A stretch of DNA of 10,231 bases from assembly GCA_030044695.1 (NCBI GenBank), contig JASIDM010000085.1, forward strand, positions 1-10,231. The letters are read 5' to 3'. Position numbers and translations under genes: made by a program. Shown in pieces: positions 1 through 7,226 of this stretch. The DNA comes from Thermoplasmata archaeon (GTDB lineage Archaea; Thermoplasmatota; Thermoplasmata; Lutacidiplasmatales; UBA184). Below the pieces are notes generated by a model that had not been told where the DNA came from, ran no database searches, and saw nothing but the letters and a program-made list of their open reading frames with translations. Within the stretch, counting starts at the first letter, position 1, and every line of letters starts with the position of its first letter.

Positions 1-730
1 CCAACGCGACGCCGCTGGGCAGCCGCGTCGCGAACAGGTCGAAGCCCACCCCTTGGACCGGCAAATGAGCGAGCGACGGGAGCACCGGGCCCGCGTCGCC
101 GAAGTAGGTCCAGACCGAGATCGGCGTCCCGTGCGCCGCCTCCGCCAACCGACGGTACGCCTCCGTGACCCCGCCGAAGTCGGTGGGGGGAGCGTAGACG
201 AGCATCGGTTCTTGGAATTGGATCTGGGTTCCCGGCGCGGCGGATAGGGTCGTGAGCTCCGCCGCGAGCGCGGTGGCGATGTCCCGCATCGCTCCCACCG
301 GCCCGTCGGACGGGTACTGCACGTCGGCGAGGGCGCCGAAGGTGTACGGCCCGGGCAGGATCCAGCGCGCCCCCGGGCCCTGCGGGAACCATGGGGCGAA
401 CGGACCGCGACCGGGAGCGGGGGCCGAACTCAGGATCGGTTGACGGAAGAAGGTGTTCGTCTCGAAGAAGCGGGTGAGCGGGCCGGAACGGACGCCGGCC
501 CAGCGCTCCGTGAACGGGCGGAACGGGTCCTGCCAGCGCACGTAGCCGCCGGTCCAGCTGTCGACCCCGAGGGCCTTCTCGACCTCGCGGACCGAGTTCT
601 CGGCGGCGCCAAACTCGGCCTCCGCCTGCGCCGGCGCGATCCGTCCCCGGTCGAGGTCCCGGGTCGCCTGGACGAGCGACTCCGGGCGAGGGAACGGCCC
701 GGTGAGCGTGGTGCGGTACGGCCCGGTCAC
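1..730 (-). CDS. metE: MetE N-terminal-domain methionine synthase component (partial, 3' end off window)
   Basis: This gene encodes the first 243 residues of a cobalamin-independent methionine synthase-like protein; the rest lies beyond the left edge. MetE enzymes move a methyl group from 5-methyl-tetrahydropteroylglutamate to homocysteine in the cytoplasm. The visible part matches the N-terminal barrel of MetE rather than the catalytic barrel. Residues 8-16 carry the TLTGPFPRP opening, residue 90 onward reads ETNTFF (compare NTNYHY in E. coli MetE), PGPYTF lies at 126-131 (compare LGPVTW), IQFQEPMLVY at 170-179 (compare VQIDEPALVL), and WTYFGD to LPVQGVGFDL at 207-232 (compare TTYFEG to LPVQGLHVDL). 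The catalytic zinc ligands sit in the second barrel, so their absence here means nothing. Many archaea encode the two barrels as separate genes; this could be such an N-terminal half or a full-length enzyme. The GTG start at 730 overlaps the upstream stop codon as GTGA, and a purine-rich GGGGGAAGGA precedes it. That indicates an operon with the MTHFR homologue and translational coupling. Confidence 0.85.
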   Translation of the reverse strand, partial: MTGPYRTTLTGPFPRPESLVQATRDLDRGRIAPAQAEAEFGAAENSVREVEKALGVDSWTGGYVRWQDPFRPFTERWAGVRSGPLTRFFETNTFFRQPILSSAPAPGRGPFAPWFPQGPGARWILPGPYTFGALADVQYPSDGPVGAMRDIATALAAELTTLSAAPGTQIQFQEPMLVYAPPTDFGGVTEAYRRLAEAAHGTPISVWTYFGDAGPVLPSLAHLPVQGVGFDLFATRLPSGVAL

Positions 731-1689
731 AGTCCTTCCCCCGTGTACTCGATCTCCGCCTCGACGGCCGCCAGCATCTTGACCGCCACGGCGAAGTGGC
801 GGGGGGAGACGACTTCGACGTTTAAGCCCAACGGGACGGTGACGCCCTTGGCCCGGGCGGCGCGGACGACAGCCCGCCAGGTGCCGACGGCCGACTCGAT
901 CGAGGCCGACCCGTCCTCGGAGACGAGGTGCCCCTCGATCCGAGCCGGGATCTCCGCCCCGAGCCAGCGGACGAACTCGAGATCCTCCTCGTCGGCGACG
1001 GGGGCGACGGAGAGCAGGACCGCGGACGGCGTGACCTCGTACGCCCCGCAGAGTCGGCCGTACTCGTAGATCAGCTCCGAGATCGGCGCCGGATCGAAGA
1101 CGATCTGGGTGGTGAAGAACGCCGCCCCGCTCCGGGTCTTCGTGAGCATGCGGTAGCCTTCGTGCTCGCGGTGCGGGATCAGCACGTTGCCGATGACCCC
1201 CGAACGGGCGCGGATGAGGGGAAGGAGCGCCGCGTTCGCGCGGGCGACGGAGGGGCCGGGGTAGGGGATGTAGCGGCTCGTTCCCCCGATCAGCATCACG
1301 TTGCGCGTCCCGCGGTCCAGCGCGGTCCGGCACCACTGCTCGAGCTCGGCGCTGGATCGGACGTGGGCCACGACCTTGTTCAGGATCGCCTCGCAGCCCG
1401 AGCCTTCCGAGACCCGGGAGGCGAACTCGCCGACGTCCCCGGAGCGGTAGTGGGGCTCGCCGTGATGGTTCTCGCTGACCAGCTCGGGGACCACGAACGC
1501 GTCAACCCGTCGGTGCTCGTCCAGGAGGGAGACGACCCGTTGGACGTAGGCGGCCACGCGGTCCTCCGGTGTCCGCGCCGAGGGCGGTACGGGCTCGAAC
1601 AGCAGGGGTCGTGACCCCAACGCCTCGGACAGCGATCGGCGAGCTTTTCCCGGGCCCGGTCCGGCCCCTGGTCTTCCCTCGGACGGCAT
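727..1689 (-). CDS. Divergent methylenetetrahydrofolate reductase (MTHFR/MetF family)
   Basis: This is a soluble protein of about 320 residues with the MTHFR barrel fold, which reduces 5,10-methylene-tetrahydrofolate (or a pterin analogue) to the 5-methyl form used by methionine synthase. Counting from the ATG at 1689, the family's opening Glu appears as LFEPVPPSAR (about residues 30-39), an RNVML strand lies at about 129-133, and the signature FFTTQIVFD at about 191-199 matches the ITQFFFD segment of E. coli MetF, including the substrate-binding Gln. The RGD turn that supplies the flavin-contacting Asp in E. coli MetF reads GGTSRY here, so that Asp seems absent. This is a divergent member, and its cofactor or substrate may differ. 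The next gene, a MetE component, overlaps it by four bases and supports the assignment. The start is uncertain. In-frame GTGs at 1746 and 1713 would extend it, but a TATA-like CCTTAAGG at 1755-1762 predicts transcription beginning near 1732, which argues against 1746. The extra N-terminal residues are Pro/Gly-rich and outside the conserved domain. Confidence 0.85.
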   Translation of the reverse strand: MPSEGRPGAGPGPGKARRSLSEALGSRPLLFEPVPPSARTPEDRVAAYVQRVVSLLDEHRRVDAFVVPELVSENHHGEPHYRSGDVGEFASRVSEGSGCEAILNKVVAHVRSSAELEQWCRTALDRGTRNVMLIGGTSRYIPYPGPSVARANAALLPLIRARSGVIGNVLIPHREHEGYRMLTKTRSGAAFFTTQIVFDPAPISELIYEYGRLCGAYEVTPSAVLLSVAPVADEEDLEFVRWLGAEIPARIEGHLVSEDGSASIESAVGTWRAVVRAARAKGVTVPLGLNVEVVSPRHFAVAVKMLAAVEAEIEYTGEGL

Positions 1690-1754
1690 GGCCTCTCGAC
1701 CGGCGGTCGCCACCTCCCCCCGCGAGGGGGTGGATGGTGGGCACAAGACGACTT

Positions 1755-1762
1755 CCTTAAGG
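1755..1762 (-). promoter_or_regulatory. Possible TATA-like element for the MTHFR-MetE operon
   Basis: The palindrome CCTTAAGG is the only A/T-centred patch in this GC-rich stretch on the minus-strand side of the divergent intergenic region. An archaeal TATA box centred here would start transcription about 26 bases downstream, near 1732. That gives a leader of about 40 bases before the ATG at 1689. A GGAGGTG sits in the leader, but about 20 bases from that ATG, too far for a normal Shine-Dalgarno spacing. No clear BRE is visible. The match is weak. Confidence 0.3.
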
Positions 1763-1812
1763 GTTCCAGTCCGCCCTCAGGGAGCTGGCGGGCGACACCC
1801 TCGGCCCATTCG

Positions 1813-1820
1813 ACTAAGTA
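1813..1820 (+). promoter_or_regulatory. TATA-like element of the Kelch/PKD gene (leaderless geometry)
   Basis: ACTAAGTA lies in an otherwise GC-rich divergent intergenic region, with its centre about 25 bases before the GTG start codon at 1842. Archaeal TATA boxes are centred near -26 relative to the transcription start, so transcription would begin at or within a base or two of the GTG. That means a leaderless mRNA. No Shine-Dalgarno sequence precedes the GTG (the upstream bases are TTGGCGCGCAC), which agrees with leaderless initiation. Confidence 0.5.
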
Positions 1821-1841
1821 GCCGTACTCGTTGGCGCGCAC

Positions 1842-3692
1842 GTGGCCTGGGCGCGCCGCCCGCGACTGTCCCTCATCGGCGTGTTCGTCACGACGGTCGT
1901 CCTGTCGTTGGCGGCCGTGAGCCTAGCGGGCGGGACCGGCCCGAGCAGGGGTGTCGTCCTACGGATCGAGCTGGGACCCGACGTGGTCGCCCTCGGTGCT
2001 CGGGAAGGCCCCTCGACCCTGGCCCCATCGTCGGTGCCGACCGGCGACCCTGCCCTGAAGTGGACCGACCTCGAGGTCGCCCAGCCCCCGAACCGCAGCG
2101 GCGGGGCCTTGACCTGGGACTCCGCGGATCAGTACGTGCTACTGTTCGGGGGGGAGAATCCGTACAACATCCCCACCTCCTACTACAACGACACCTGGAG
2201 CTTCGCCCACGGCGTGTGGACCAACCGCACGGCCACGGTCGCCCCGTCCCCGCGGATCGGCTTTGGCCTCGCGGACGACCCGGCCGATGGCAACGTGGTC
2301 CTCTTCGGCGGGATGGAGGCCCACACCGACAAGATCCTCAACGACACGTGGACCTACGCGGGCGGGGTCTGGACGAACGTCACGGACAAGATCACCGGCG
2401 CCAGCCCCCCGGCGGTGTTCTGGGCGTCCATGGCCTACGACAACGCGACCGGCTCGGTGATCCTCTTCGGCGGGGACCAGGCCAACACGCCCACCCGCGA
2501 GTACACCAACCAGACCTGGTCGTTCCACGACGACACCTGGACGAACCTCACTTCCACGGTGGCCCCCCCGGCGCGGAACTCCGCCTCGCTGGTCTACGAT
2601 GCCAGTGACGGGACCCTGATCCTCTTCGGGGGCCAGAACGCCTCGTACTTCAACGACACGTGGAGCTTCTCGGACGACGCCTGGGAGCAGGTGTCGGCGA
2701 CGAACGCGCCGGACGTGCGGCTTGGAGCGGGGATCGCCTACGATGCGGCCTCCTCGGAGGTGGTCCTCTTCGGGGGCTATCCCGCGAACGTCTATCCGGA
2801 CGACACGTTCACCTACCACGCCGGGGCCTGGACGCGGTACGACCTCTACCCCGGGCCGTTCCAGTCGACGGTCAGCGACCAGATGGCGTACGACTACGCC
2901 GACCAGGAGGTCGTGCTGTTCGAACAGCAGTTCGGGAGCGACGCGATGTACACCTGGGTGCTCAACGCTTCCGGCAGCAGTGCGACGCCGCTGACCCTCG
3001 TTGCCTCCGCGGGACCGCTATCGGGCGAGGCGCCGCTCACCGTCACCCTGACGTCGGACATCTCGGGAGGTACGCCGCCCTACACCGTCACCTGGGAGTT
3101 CGGGGACGGTACCCCGTCGCTCTCCGGAGCTCCGAGCGTGGCGGGCAACGGCTCGCACACCTACGAGAGCCTGGGCACGTTCAACCTCGAACTGCTCGCG
3201 TCGGACTCGGCCAGCGGCCAGGCCCACGAGAACTGGACGGTCCGCGTGCTTCCCCAGCCGCTGGCGGCGCGACTGCAGGCGGACCCCTCCACGGCGCTGG
3301 TCAATCAGTCCGTCACGTTCACTTCGTTCCCCTCCGGCGGGGTCGCCCCGTACACCTACGTCTGGATCTTCGGGGACGGCGACGGCTCCACCGACGCCAA
3401 TACGACGCACGCCTACGCCAACGTCGGAACGTACCACGTCCAGCTGGTCCTGAACGACTCGGACGGGGGCTCGGTCACGGAGAGCACGACCGTGACGGTC
3501 TCGCAGCCCGGGACCGCGGCACCCGGCCCGGCGGTCCCGTGGTGGATCTACGGGGCGATCGCCGCGTCGGCGGCGATCGTCGGGCTCGTCCTCCTCGGGA
3601 GACGCCGGCGCCGAAGCGACCGGAGCGTGTCGAGCTCGACGTCGGGAGGCCCTATTCCTCCGCCGGACGCCGGCCCACCGCGCGGATCCTAG
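1842..3692 (+). CDS. Membrane-anchored extracellular Kelch-propeller and PKD-domain protein
   Basis: This 616-residue surface protein has a signal peptide at residues 1-29 (ARRPR, then LIGVFVTTVVLSLAAVSLA). It is followed by a six-bladed Kelch-type beta-propeller at about 83-375. The LFGG motif recurs at 101, 154, 208, 261 and 309 and decays to LFEQ at 359. Each blade also carries an NDTW-like strand, at 116, 167, 223, 271, 320 (DDTF) and 369 (MYTW). Two PKD domains follow at about 384-470 and 472-554, with WEFGDG...HTY...GTF and WIFGDG...HAY...GTY. A transmembrane helix at about 566-586 precedes a short cytoplasmic tail with five arginines and a Ser/Pro-rich end. Some sixteen N-x-S/T sequons suggest an N-glycosylated ectodomain. 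Kelch propellers and PKD domains usually mediate binding to proteins or glycans, so a cell-surface adhesin or S-layer-associated role is likely, but the ligand is unknown. The GTG start is chosen because the signal peptide follows at once and a TATA-like element sits at the leaderless distance. The gene converges on the cyclase gene across 132 bases that contain no T-rich terminator. Confidence 0.9.
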   Translation: MAWARRPRLSLIGVFVTTVVLSLAAVSLAGGTGPSRGVVLRIELGPDVVALGAREGPSTLAPSSVPTGDPALKWTDLEVAQPPNRSGGALTWDSADQYVLLFGGENPYNIPTSYYNDTWSFAHGVWTNRTATVAPSPRIGFGLADDPADGNVVLFGGMEAHTDKILNDTWTYAGGVWTNVTDKITGASPPAVFWASMAYDNATGSVILFGGDQANTPTREYTNQTWSFHDDTWTNLTSTVAPPARNSASLVYDASDGTLILFGGQNASYFNDTWSFSDDAWEQVSATNAPDVRLGAGIAYDAASSEVVLFGGYPANVYPDDTFTYHAGAWTRYDLYPGPFQSTVSDQMAYDYADQEVVLFEQQFGSDAMYTWVLNASGSSATPLTLVASAGPLSGEAPLTVTLTSDISGGTPPYTVTWEFGDGTPSLSGAPSVAGNGSHTYESLGTFNLELLASDSASGQAHENWTVRVLPQPLAARLQADPSTALVNQSVTFTSFPSGGVAPYTYVWIFGDGDGSTDANTTHAYANVGTYHVQLVLNDSDGGSVTESTTVTVSQPGTAAPGPAVPWWIYGAIAASAAIVGLVLLGRRRRRSDRSVSSSTSGGPIPPPDAGPPRGS

Positions 3693-3824
3693 CCCTCCGG
3701 CTCGGCGCCCGCGGTGGGTCGACCTCGCGCGTCACGTCGTCGCAGCACCGGACGGCGGGAGTCCCGGGCGAGACGTGGGGCCCTCGCCAAGCGGCCGTCG
3801 CCCGCGGAGCCCTCGCAGGGGGGC

Positions 3825-6800
3825 CTACGCCGCGGTCCCGCGAGCCGCATCGCCCGGGAGTTGGGCCCCGACCTTGGAGAGGAACTCGGCCGCCTGGTCC
3901 GTCAGCGCGGTCGCGCGCTTCGTCTCTCCGGCGGTCCGGTGGACAGCCGCGAGATCCAGGACGGTGCGGGCCCACTCGTACTGCCAGCCGAGCTGCTTCC
4001 AGATCGCGACGGCTCGCTCGAGCGAACGGATGGCGGGGGCGGACTCCCCTCGCTGCGCCTCGCTCCAGCCCTCGGCGCGGGCCAGGAACGCCCGTCCCAG
4101 GTCCTCGTTGAACGTGGCCACCAGCTCGGCGAGCTCCTTCAGCGAGCGGCCGGCCTCGGCGGCCTCCCCCTCGTCCAGGTACGCTCGGACGAGGAGGGCG
4201 AGGGTCTCCAGCAGGAACAGCGCGCTCATCGCCGGCGGGCCGGCCTTGCGGCAGAGCGCCTGGGACGCGCGCAGGTGCCCGATCGCCGCGACCGGCTTCC
4301 CCCGCGCGAGGGCGCAGCGGGCGAGGACGATCTCGGTCTGGGAGCCCTCGCTCCAGTCGCCGCCCTCGGCGAGGAGGCGCTCGGCCTCCCAGAGCAGCTT
4401 CTCGGCCCGGTCGACCTCGCCCCGGGCCAGGGCGACCTCGGCCAGCACCGCGATCGTCGTCGGCCGCTCTCGGCGAGCGTCCCCGGCGACGTACGCTCGG
4501 TGCTCTAGGGCGATCTGCTCGGCGCGGGGGAGGTCCCCGAGCCGCCACTCGAAGTACGGGACGAACCAGCCCTTCGTCGCCATCTCCGAGAGGACGTCGT
4601 GGCCCTTGCGCGCGTACTCCATGGCGTCCTCGGCCGCACGGAGCGCTCCCCGGCCATCCCCCCGGATCTGGAGCAGCGCCGTCGCCTTCAGCACCAGAGC
4701 GTTCGGGACGACCGCCCGCGCGTTGGCCTGCTGGGCGAGCTCCAGCCCCCGGTCCAGGTTCTCCCAGACCTTGGCGTTCTCGCCCGGCGGCACGACGGAC
4801 GCGAGCATCATGCGCGCCGAGGACTCGACCCCGCGGGCGCCGACCGTTCCGGCGACCTCGATCGCCCGCTGCCAGTACTCGCCGGCCTCGCGCAGGCGCA
4901 CCTCCTGGAACATCAACAGTCCCATCGAGTCGTACAGCCGGGCGAGCTCGATGTTCGGGGGACCCGCCTCCAGGAGCGTCCGGGCCTTCTCGAGGTGCTC
5001 CATCGCGCGAACCTCCTCGTTGTGGAAGGAGATGCGACGGGCGATGTTCGTGTGCACCGCTCCGGCCTCGGTGGTCCGCCCGAGGCGCTCGTAGGTCTCC
5101 GCGGACTCGCGCATGGAACGGTACGCCTCGGTGTGGCGACCGAGCAGGTCGAGCTGCTTGCCGACGTTGAACAGGACCTCCGCGCGGCGGGCGTCGTCCG
5201 GTTTGGCCTCGAGGAGCTCTTGGGCGGTGGCGTACTGCCGCAAGGCGTCCTCGCGGGCATAGAGCCGGTCGGCCTCTTCGGCGGCGAGGAGGGTGTACCG
5301 CAGGGCCTGGTCGAAGTCGCTCGCGCGCAGGAAGTGGTGGGCGAGCTCGGCGGCCGGGACGGCGACGCCCTCGGCGGCGAGGGCCTCGAGCACCCGGGCC
5401 GCGTTGGCGTGGTAGCGAGCCCGGCGGACCAGGCTGATCTCGTCGTAGAGCGTCTCCAGGACCGGCCGGTCGGTGAACCCGTAGGCGGAGCGACCGGAGC
5501 CGGTCGCGCGTTCCACCAGGAGCCGGGCCCGGATCGCCTCCTCCAGGCGAGGCAGGAGCTGCTGGGACGGGATCTCCGTCACCCGCTGCAGGGCGTCGAA
5601 CGAGAAGTGGGCGCCGAGCACGGACGCCTGGCGAAGGACCTCCACCGTCGGCTCCGTGAGCTGGGCGAGCCGGCGACGGATCACGGACTGGATCCCGGGC
5701 GGGAGACGGATCTCCACCCCGGCCCGGGGCGCCCATCCCTCCTCGGTCCAGACGAGCGACCCCTCGCCGACGAGGGAGCGGACGATCGCCTCCAGGACCA
5801 TCGGGTTGCCCCCGGATTTCTCGAACGTCGGGGCGGCGAGGCCGCCGCCGGTGGCCGGCAGTCGTCCGCGCAGCATCTGCAGGAGCATCTGGGTCGAGGT
5901 CGCGGCGTCGAACCGCTTCAGACGGATCCGGTCCCACGGCTGCTCCCGGGCGAGGCCGGCCAGCATCGCTTCCAGGGCCGCAACCTCGGGCGTCTCCTCG
6001 TCGCGGTAGGCGGCCAGCAGCAACACGCGAAGTCCGCCGACCCGACGGGCGACGTACTCGAGAAGGTGGAGCGACGCGCTGTCGGCCCACTGGAGGTCGT
6101 CCAGCACCACGACCAGGGGAGCGACCCGGCTGAGGTTCGCGAGGAACCGCAGGATGCCGTCGAAGAACCGGGTCTGCGAGGGCTCGGTCCCGTACGGCGG
6201 GTCCGCGCTCCGCCCCAACCGGGAGCGAAGCTCCGGTACCAGCTGGGCGACCTCCGCCTCGCAGTCCGTGCACGCCTCGTAGAGCTGGGGGTTCCCGGCC
6301 TCCCGACCGAACTCCCGAACGGCCTCCGACCACGGTCCGAACGGGGCGGAGACCCCGGCCCGTTCGGTCCGCCCCCGCAGGAGACGCGCCCCCTCCCGGA
6401 CCGCCCGGGCGGCGAACTCCTCGACGAGCCGGCTCTTGCCGACACCCGCCTCCCCGGTGAGGGCGATCGCGGCCCCTTCCCCGGCCCCGAGCCGGGCGTA
6501 GGCGCGTTTCAGCCGATCGAGCTCCTCCTGGCGGTCCGTGAACGGCGTCGCCTCGGCCAGGCTTGGCAGGGTCCAAGGTAGGTCGACCCGGTACACGGTG
6601 ACCGGCGCGTCGATGTTCTTCAGCGAGGCCCGCTCCACGGGCTTCAGCGGGTAGTCGATCTTGTTGTGGACCTGCTCGTACACGGGCCCGGTGACGCAGA
6701 CCCCGCCGGCCTCGGCGATCGGCTCGACGCGGGCTGCGATGTTGACCGCGTCGCCGTAGACGTCGTCCTGCGCTTGGACGACGTCGCCGACGTGGATCCC

Positions 6801-7091
6801 GACCCGGATCTCGATCCGCTCCCCCGCGGCGGCCCGGTTCCGCTCGAACAGCAGCCGCTGGACCTCCACGGCGCACTCGGTGGCGTCGAGCGCGCTGTCA
6901 AAGACGACGAGGGAGCCGTCCCCCATCGTCTTCACCTCCTGGCCGCCGAACCGGACGAGGACCGGCCGTACGAGCTTGCGCTGCTCGTCGACCTGCTTCA
7001 GGGCGAGCGGCTCATCCCGCTGCGTGAGGGCCGAGAAGCCGACCATGTCGGTGAACATGATCGCGGCCAGCCGACGCCGCCCTTCCGGCAC
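3825..7091 (-). CDS. Class III adenylate cyclase fused to STAND NTPase and TPR-like repeats
   Basis: This 1088-residue protein has no signal peptide or membrane segment, so it is a cytoplasmic signalling protein. The N-terminal class III cyclase domain (about 5-170) makes cAMP from ATP. Both metal-binding aspartates (D15 in FTDMVGF, D58 in KTMGDG), the adenine-selecting pair K54 and D110, and the transition-state residues N117 and R121 (VNIAAR) are present, which predicts an active adenylate rather than guanylate cyclase. A P-loop NTPase follows (about 183-440): Walker A GEAGVGKS at 213-220, Walker B VVVLDDLQWAD around 327-337, and FEKSGGNPMVLEAI at 423-436, typical of STAND regulators such as the MalT and large LuxR types. 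After a winged-helix-like region (about 460-560) comes a long alpha-helical, TPR-like stretch (about 580-1075), presumably the ligand- or partner-sensing arm. The closest architecture is the cyclase/AAA/TPR proteins common in bacteria; the ligand is unknown. The GTG start sits just before the conserved cyclase strand, with a TATA-like element about 28 bases upstream. Confidence 0.92.
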   Translation of the reverse strand: MPEGRRRLAAIMFTDMVGFSALTQRDEPLALKQVDEQRKLVRPVLVRFGGQEVKTMGDGSLVVFDSALDATECAVEVQRLLFERNRAAAGERIEIRVGIHVGDVVQAQDDVYGDAVNIAARVEPIAEAGGVCVTGPVYEQVHNKIDYPLKPVERASLKNIDAPVTVYRVDLPWTLPSLAEATPFTDRQEELDRLKRAYARLGAGEGAAIALTGEAGVGKSRLVEEFAARAVREGARLLRGRTERAGVSAPFGPWSEAVREFGREAGNPQLYEACTDCEAEVAQLVPELRSRLGRSADPPYGTEPSQTRFFDGILRFLANLSRVAPLVVVLDDLQWADSASLHLLEYVARRVGGLRVLLLAAYRDEETPEVAALEAMLAGLAREQPWDRIRLKRFDAATSTQMLLQMLRGRLPATGGGLAAPTFEKSGGNPMVLEAIVRSLVGEGSLVWTEEGWAPRAGVEIRLPPGIQSVIRRRLAQLTEPTVEVLRQASVLGAHFSFDALQRVTEIPSQQLLPRLEEAIRARLLVERATGSGRSAYGFTDRPVLETLYDEISLVRRARYHANAARVLEALAAEGVAVPAAELAHHFLRASDFDQALRYTLLAAEEADRLYAREDALRQYATAQELLEAKPDDARRAEVLFNVGKQLDLLGRHTEAYRSMRESAETYERLGRTTEAGAVHTNIARRISFHNEEVRAMEHLEKARTLLEAGPPNIELARLYDSMGLLMFQEVRLREAGEYWQRAIEVAGTVGARGVESSARMMLASVVPPGENAKVWENLDRGLELAQQANARAVVPNALVLKATALLQIRGDGRGALRAAEDAMEYARKGHDVLSEMATKGWFVPYFEWRLGDLPRAEQIALEHRAYVAGDARRERPTTIAVLAEVALARGEVDRAEKLLWEAERLLAEGGDWSEGSQTEIVLARCALARGKPVAAIGHLRASQALCRKAGPPAMSALFLLETLALLVRAYLDEGEAAEAGRSLKELAELVATFNEDLGRAFLARAEGWSEAQRGESAPAIRSLERAVAIWKQLGWQYEWARTVLDLAAVHRTAGETKRATALTDQAAEFLSKVGAQLPGDAARGTAA

Positions 7092-7115
7092 GTGCCCCGG
7101 ATGGGGGATGGGTCG

Positions 7116-7123
7116 AATAATGA
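7116..7123 (-). promoter_or_regulatory. TATA-like element of the cyclase-STAND-TPR gene (leaderless geometry)
   Basis: On the minus strand TCATTATT is the most A/T-rich patch in the 135-base gap between the giant surface-protein gene and the cyclase gene. Its centre is about 28 bases before the GTG start at 7091. As with the Kelch gene, this spacing predicts transcription starting at or next to the start codon. No Shine-Dalgarno-like sequence precedes the GTG (CCCATCCGGGGCAC). The element suggests the cyclase is transcribed independently of the upstream co-directional gene. Confidence 0.45.
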
Positions 7124-7226
7124 CGTAGGGTAGGGGTTCCGGCCCTCCCGAGGGTGCTTGTCTCGAGCGACGGCGGTCTCGGGGTCACTCCGATCGGCCA
7201 GCGCCGAGCCCCGGCGCGGGGGCCCG

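Noticed and set aside
1380..1841. Minus-strand open frame starting at 1841 with a protein-like first 30 residues (MRANEYGYLVEWAEG...)
   Set aside because: The frame soon becomes Arg/Pro-rich shadow of the MTHFR gene, and its start overlaps the divergent promoter region. A decayed remnant cannot be excluded, but there is no positive support.
3693..3824. Possible terminators in the convergent gap between the Kelch and cyclase genes
   Set aside because: No T-rich tract is present on either strand and no strong stem is evident, so I cannot support a terminator.
4599..6581. Long open frame (660 codons) on the plus strand, antisense to the cyclase gene
   Set aside because: It is a shadow of a GC-rich gene: Arg/Gly/Leu-heavy composition, no recognisable domain, and the opposite strand has a clear cyclase-STAND-TPR protein.
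3652..6876. Very long alternate frame (1074 codons) on the same strand as the cyclase
   Set aside because: Its translation is low-complexity Arg/Pro/Gly, as expected from a shifted frame of GC-rich codons, and it covers the real gene's conserved motifs in the wrong frame.
6582..7091. Cyclase domain as a Pycsar-type cCMP/cUMP cyclase in an anti-phage system
   Set aside because: The K/D pair that selects adenine is intact and no pyrimidine-cyclic-nucleotide effector gene is adjacent, so an ordinary adenylate cyclase is the better reading.
7209..7221. Hairpin CCCCG-GCG-CGGGG just after the stop codon of the giant surface-protein gene
   Set aside because: The stem is only five pairs and no T-run follows on the minus strand; such inverted repeats are expected by chance at this GC content.
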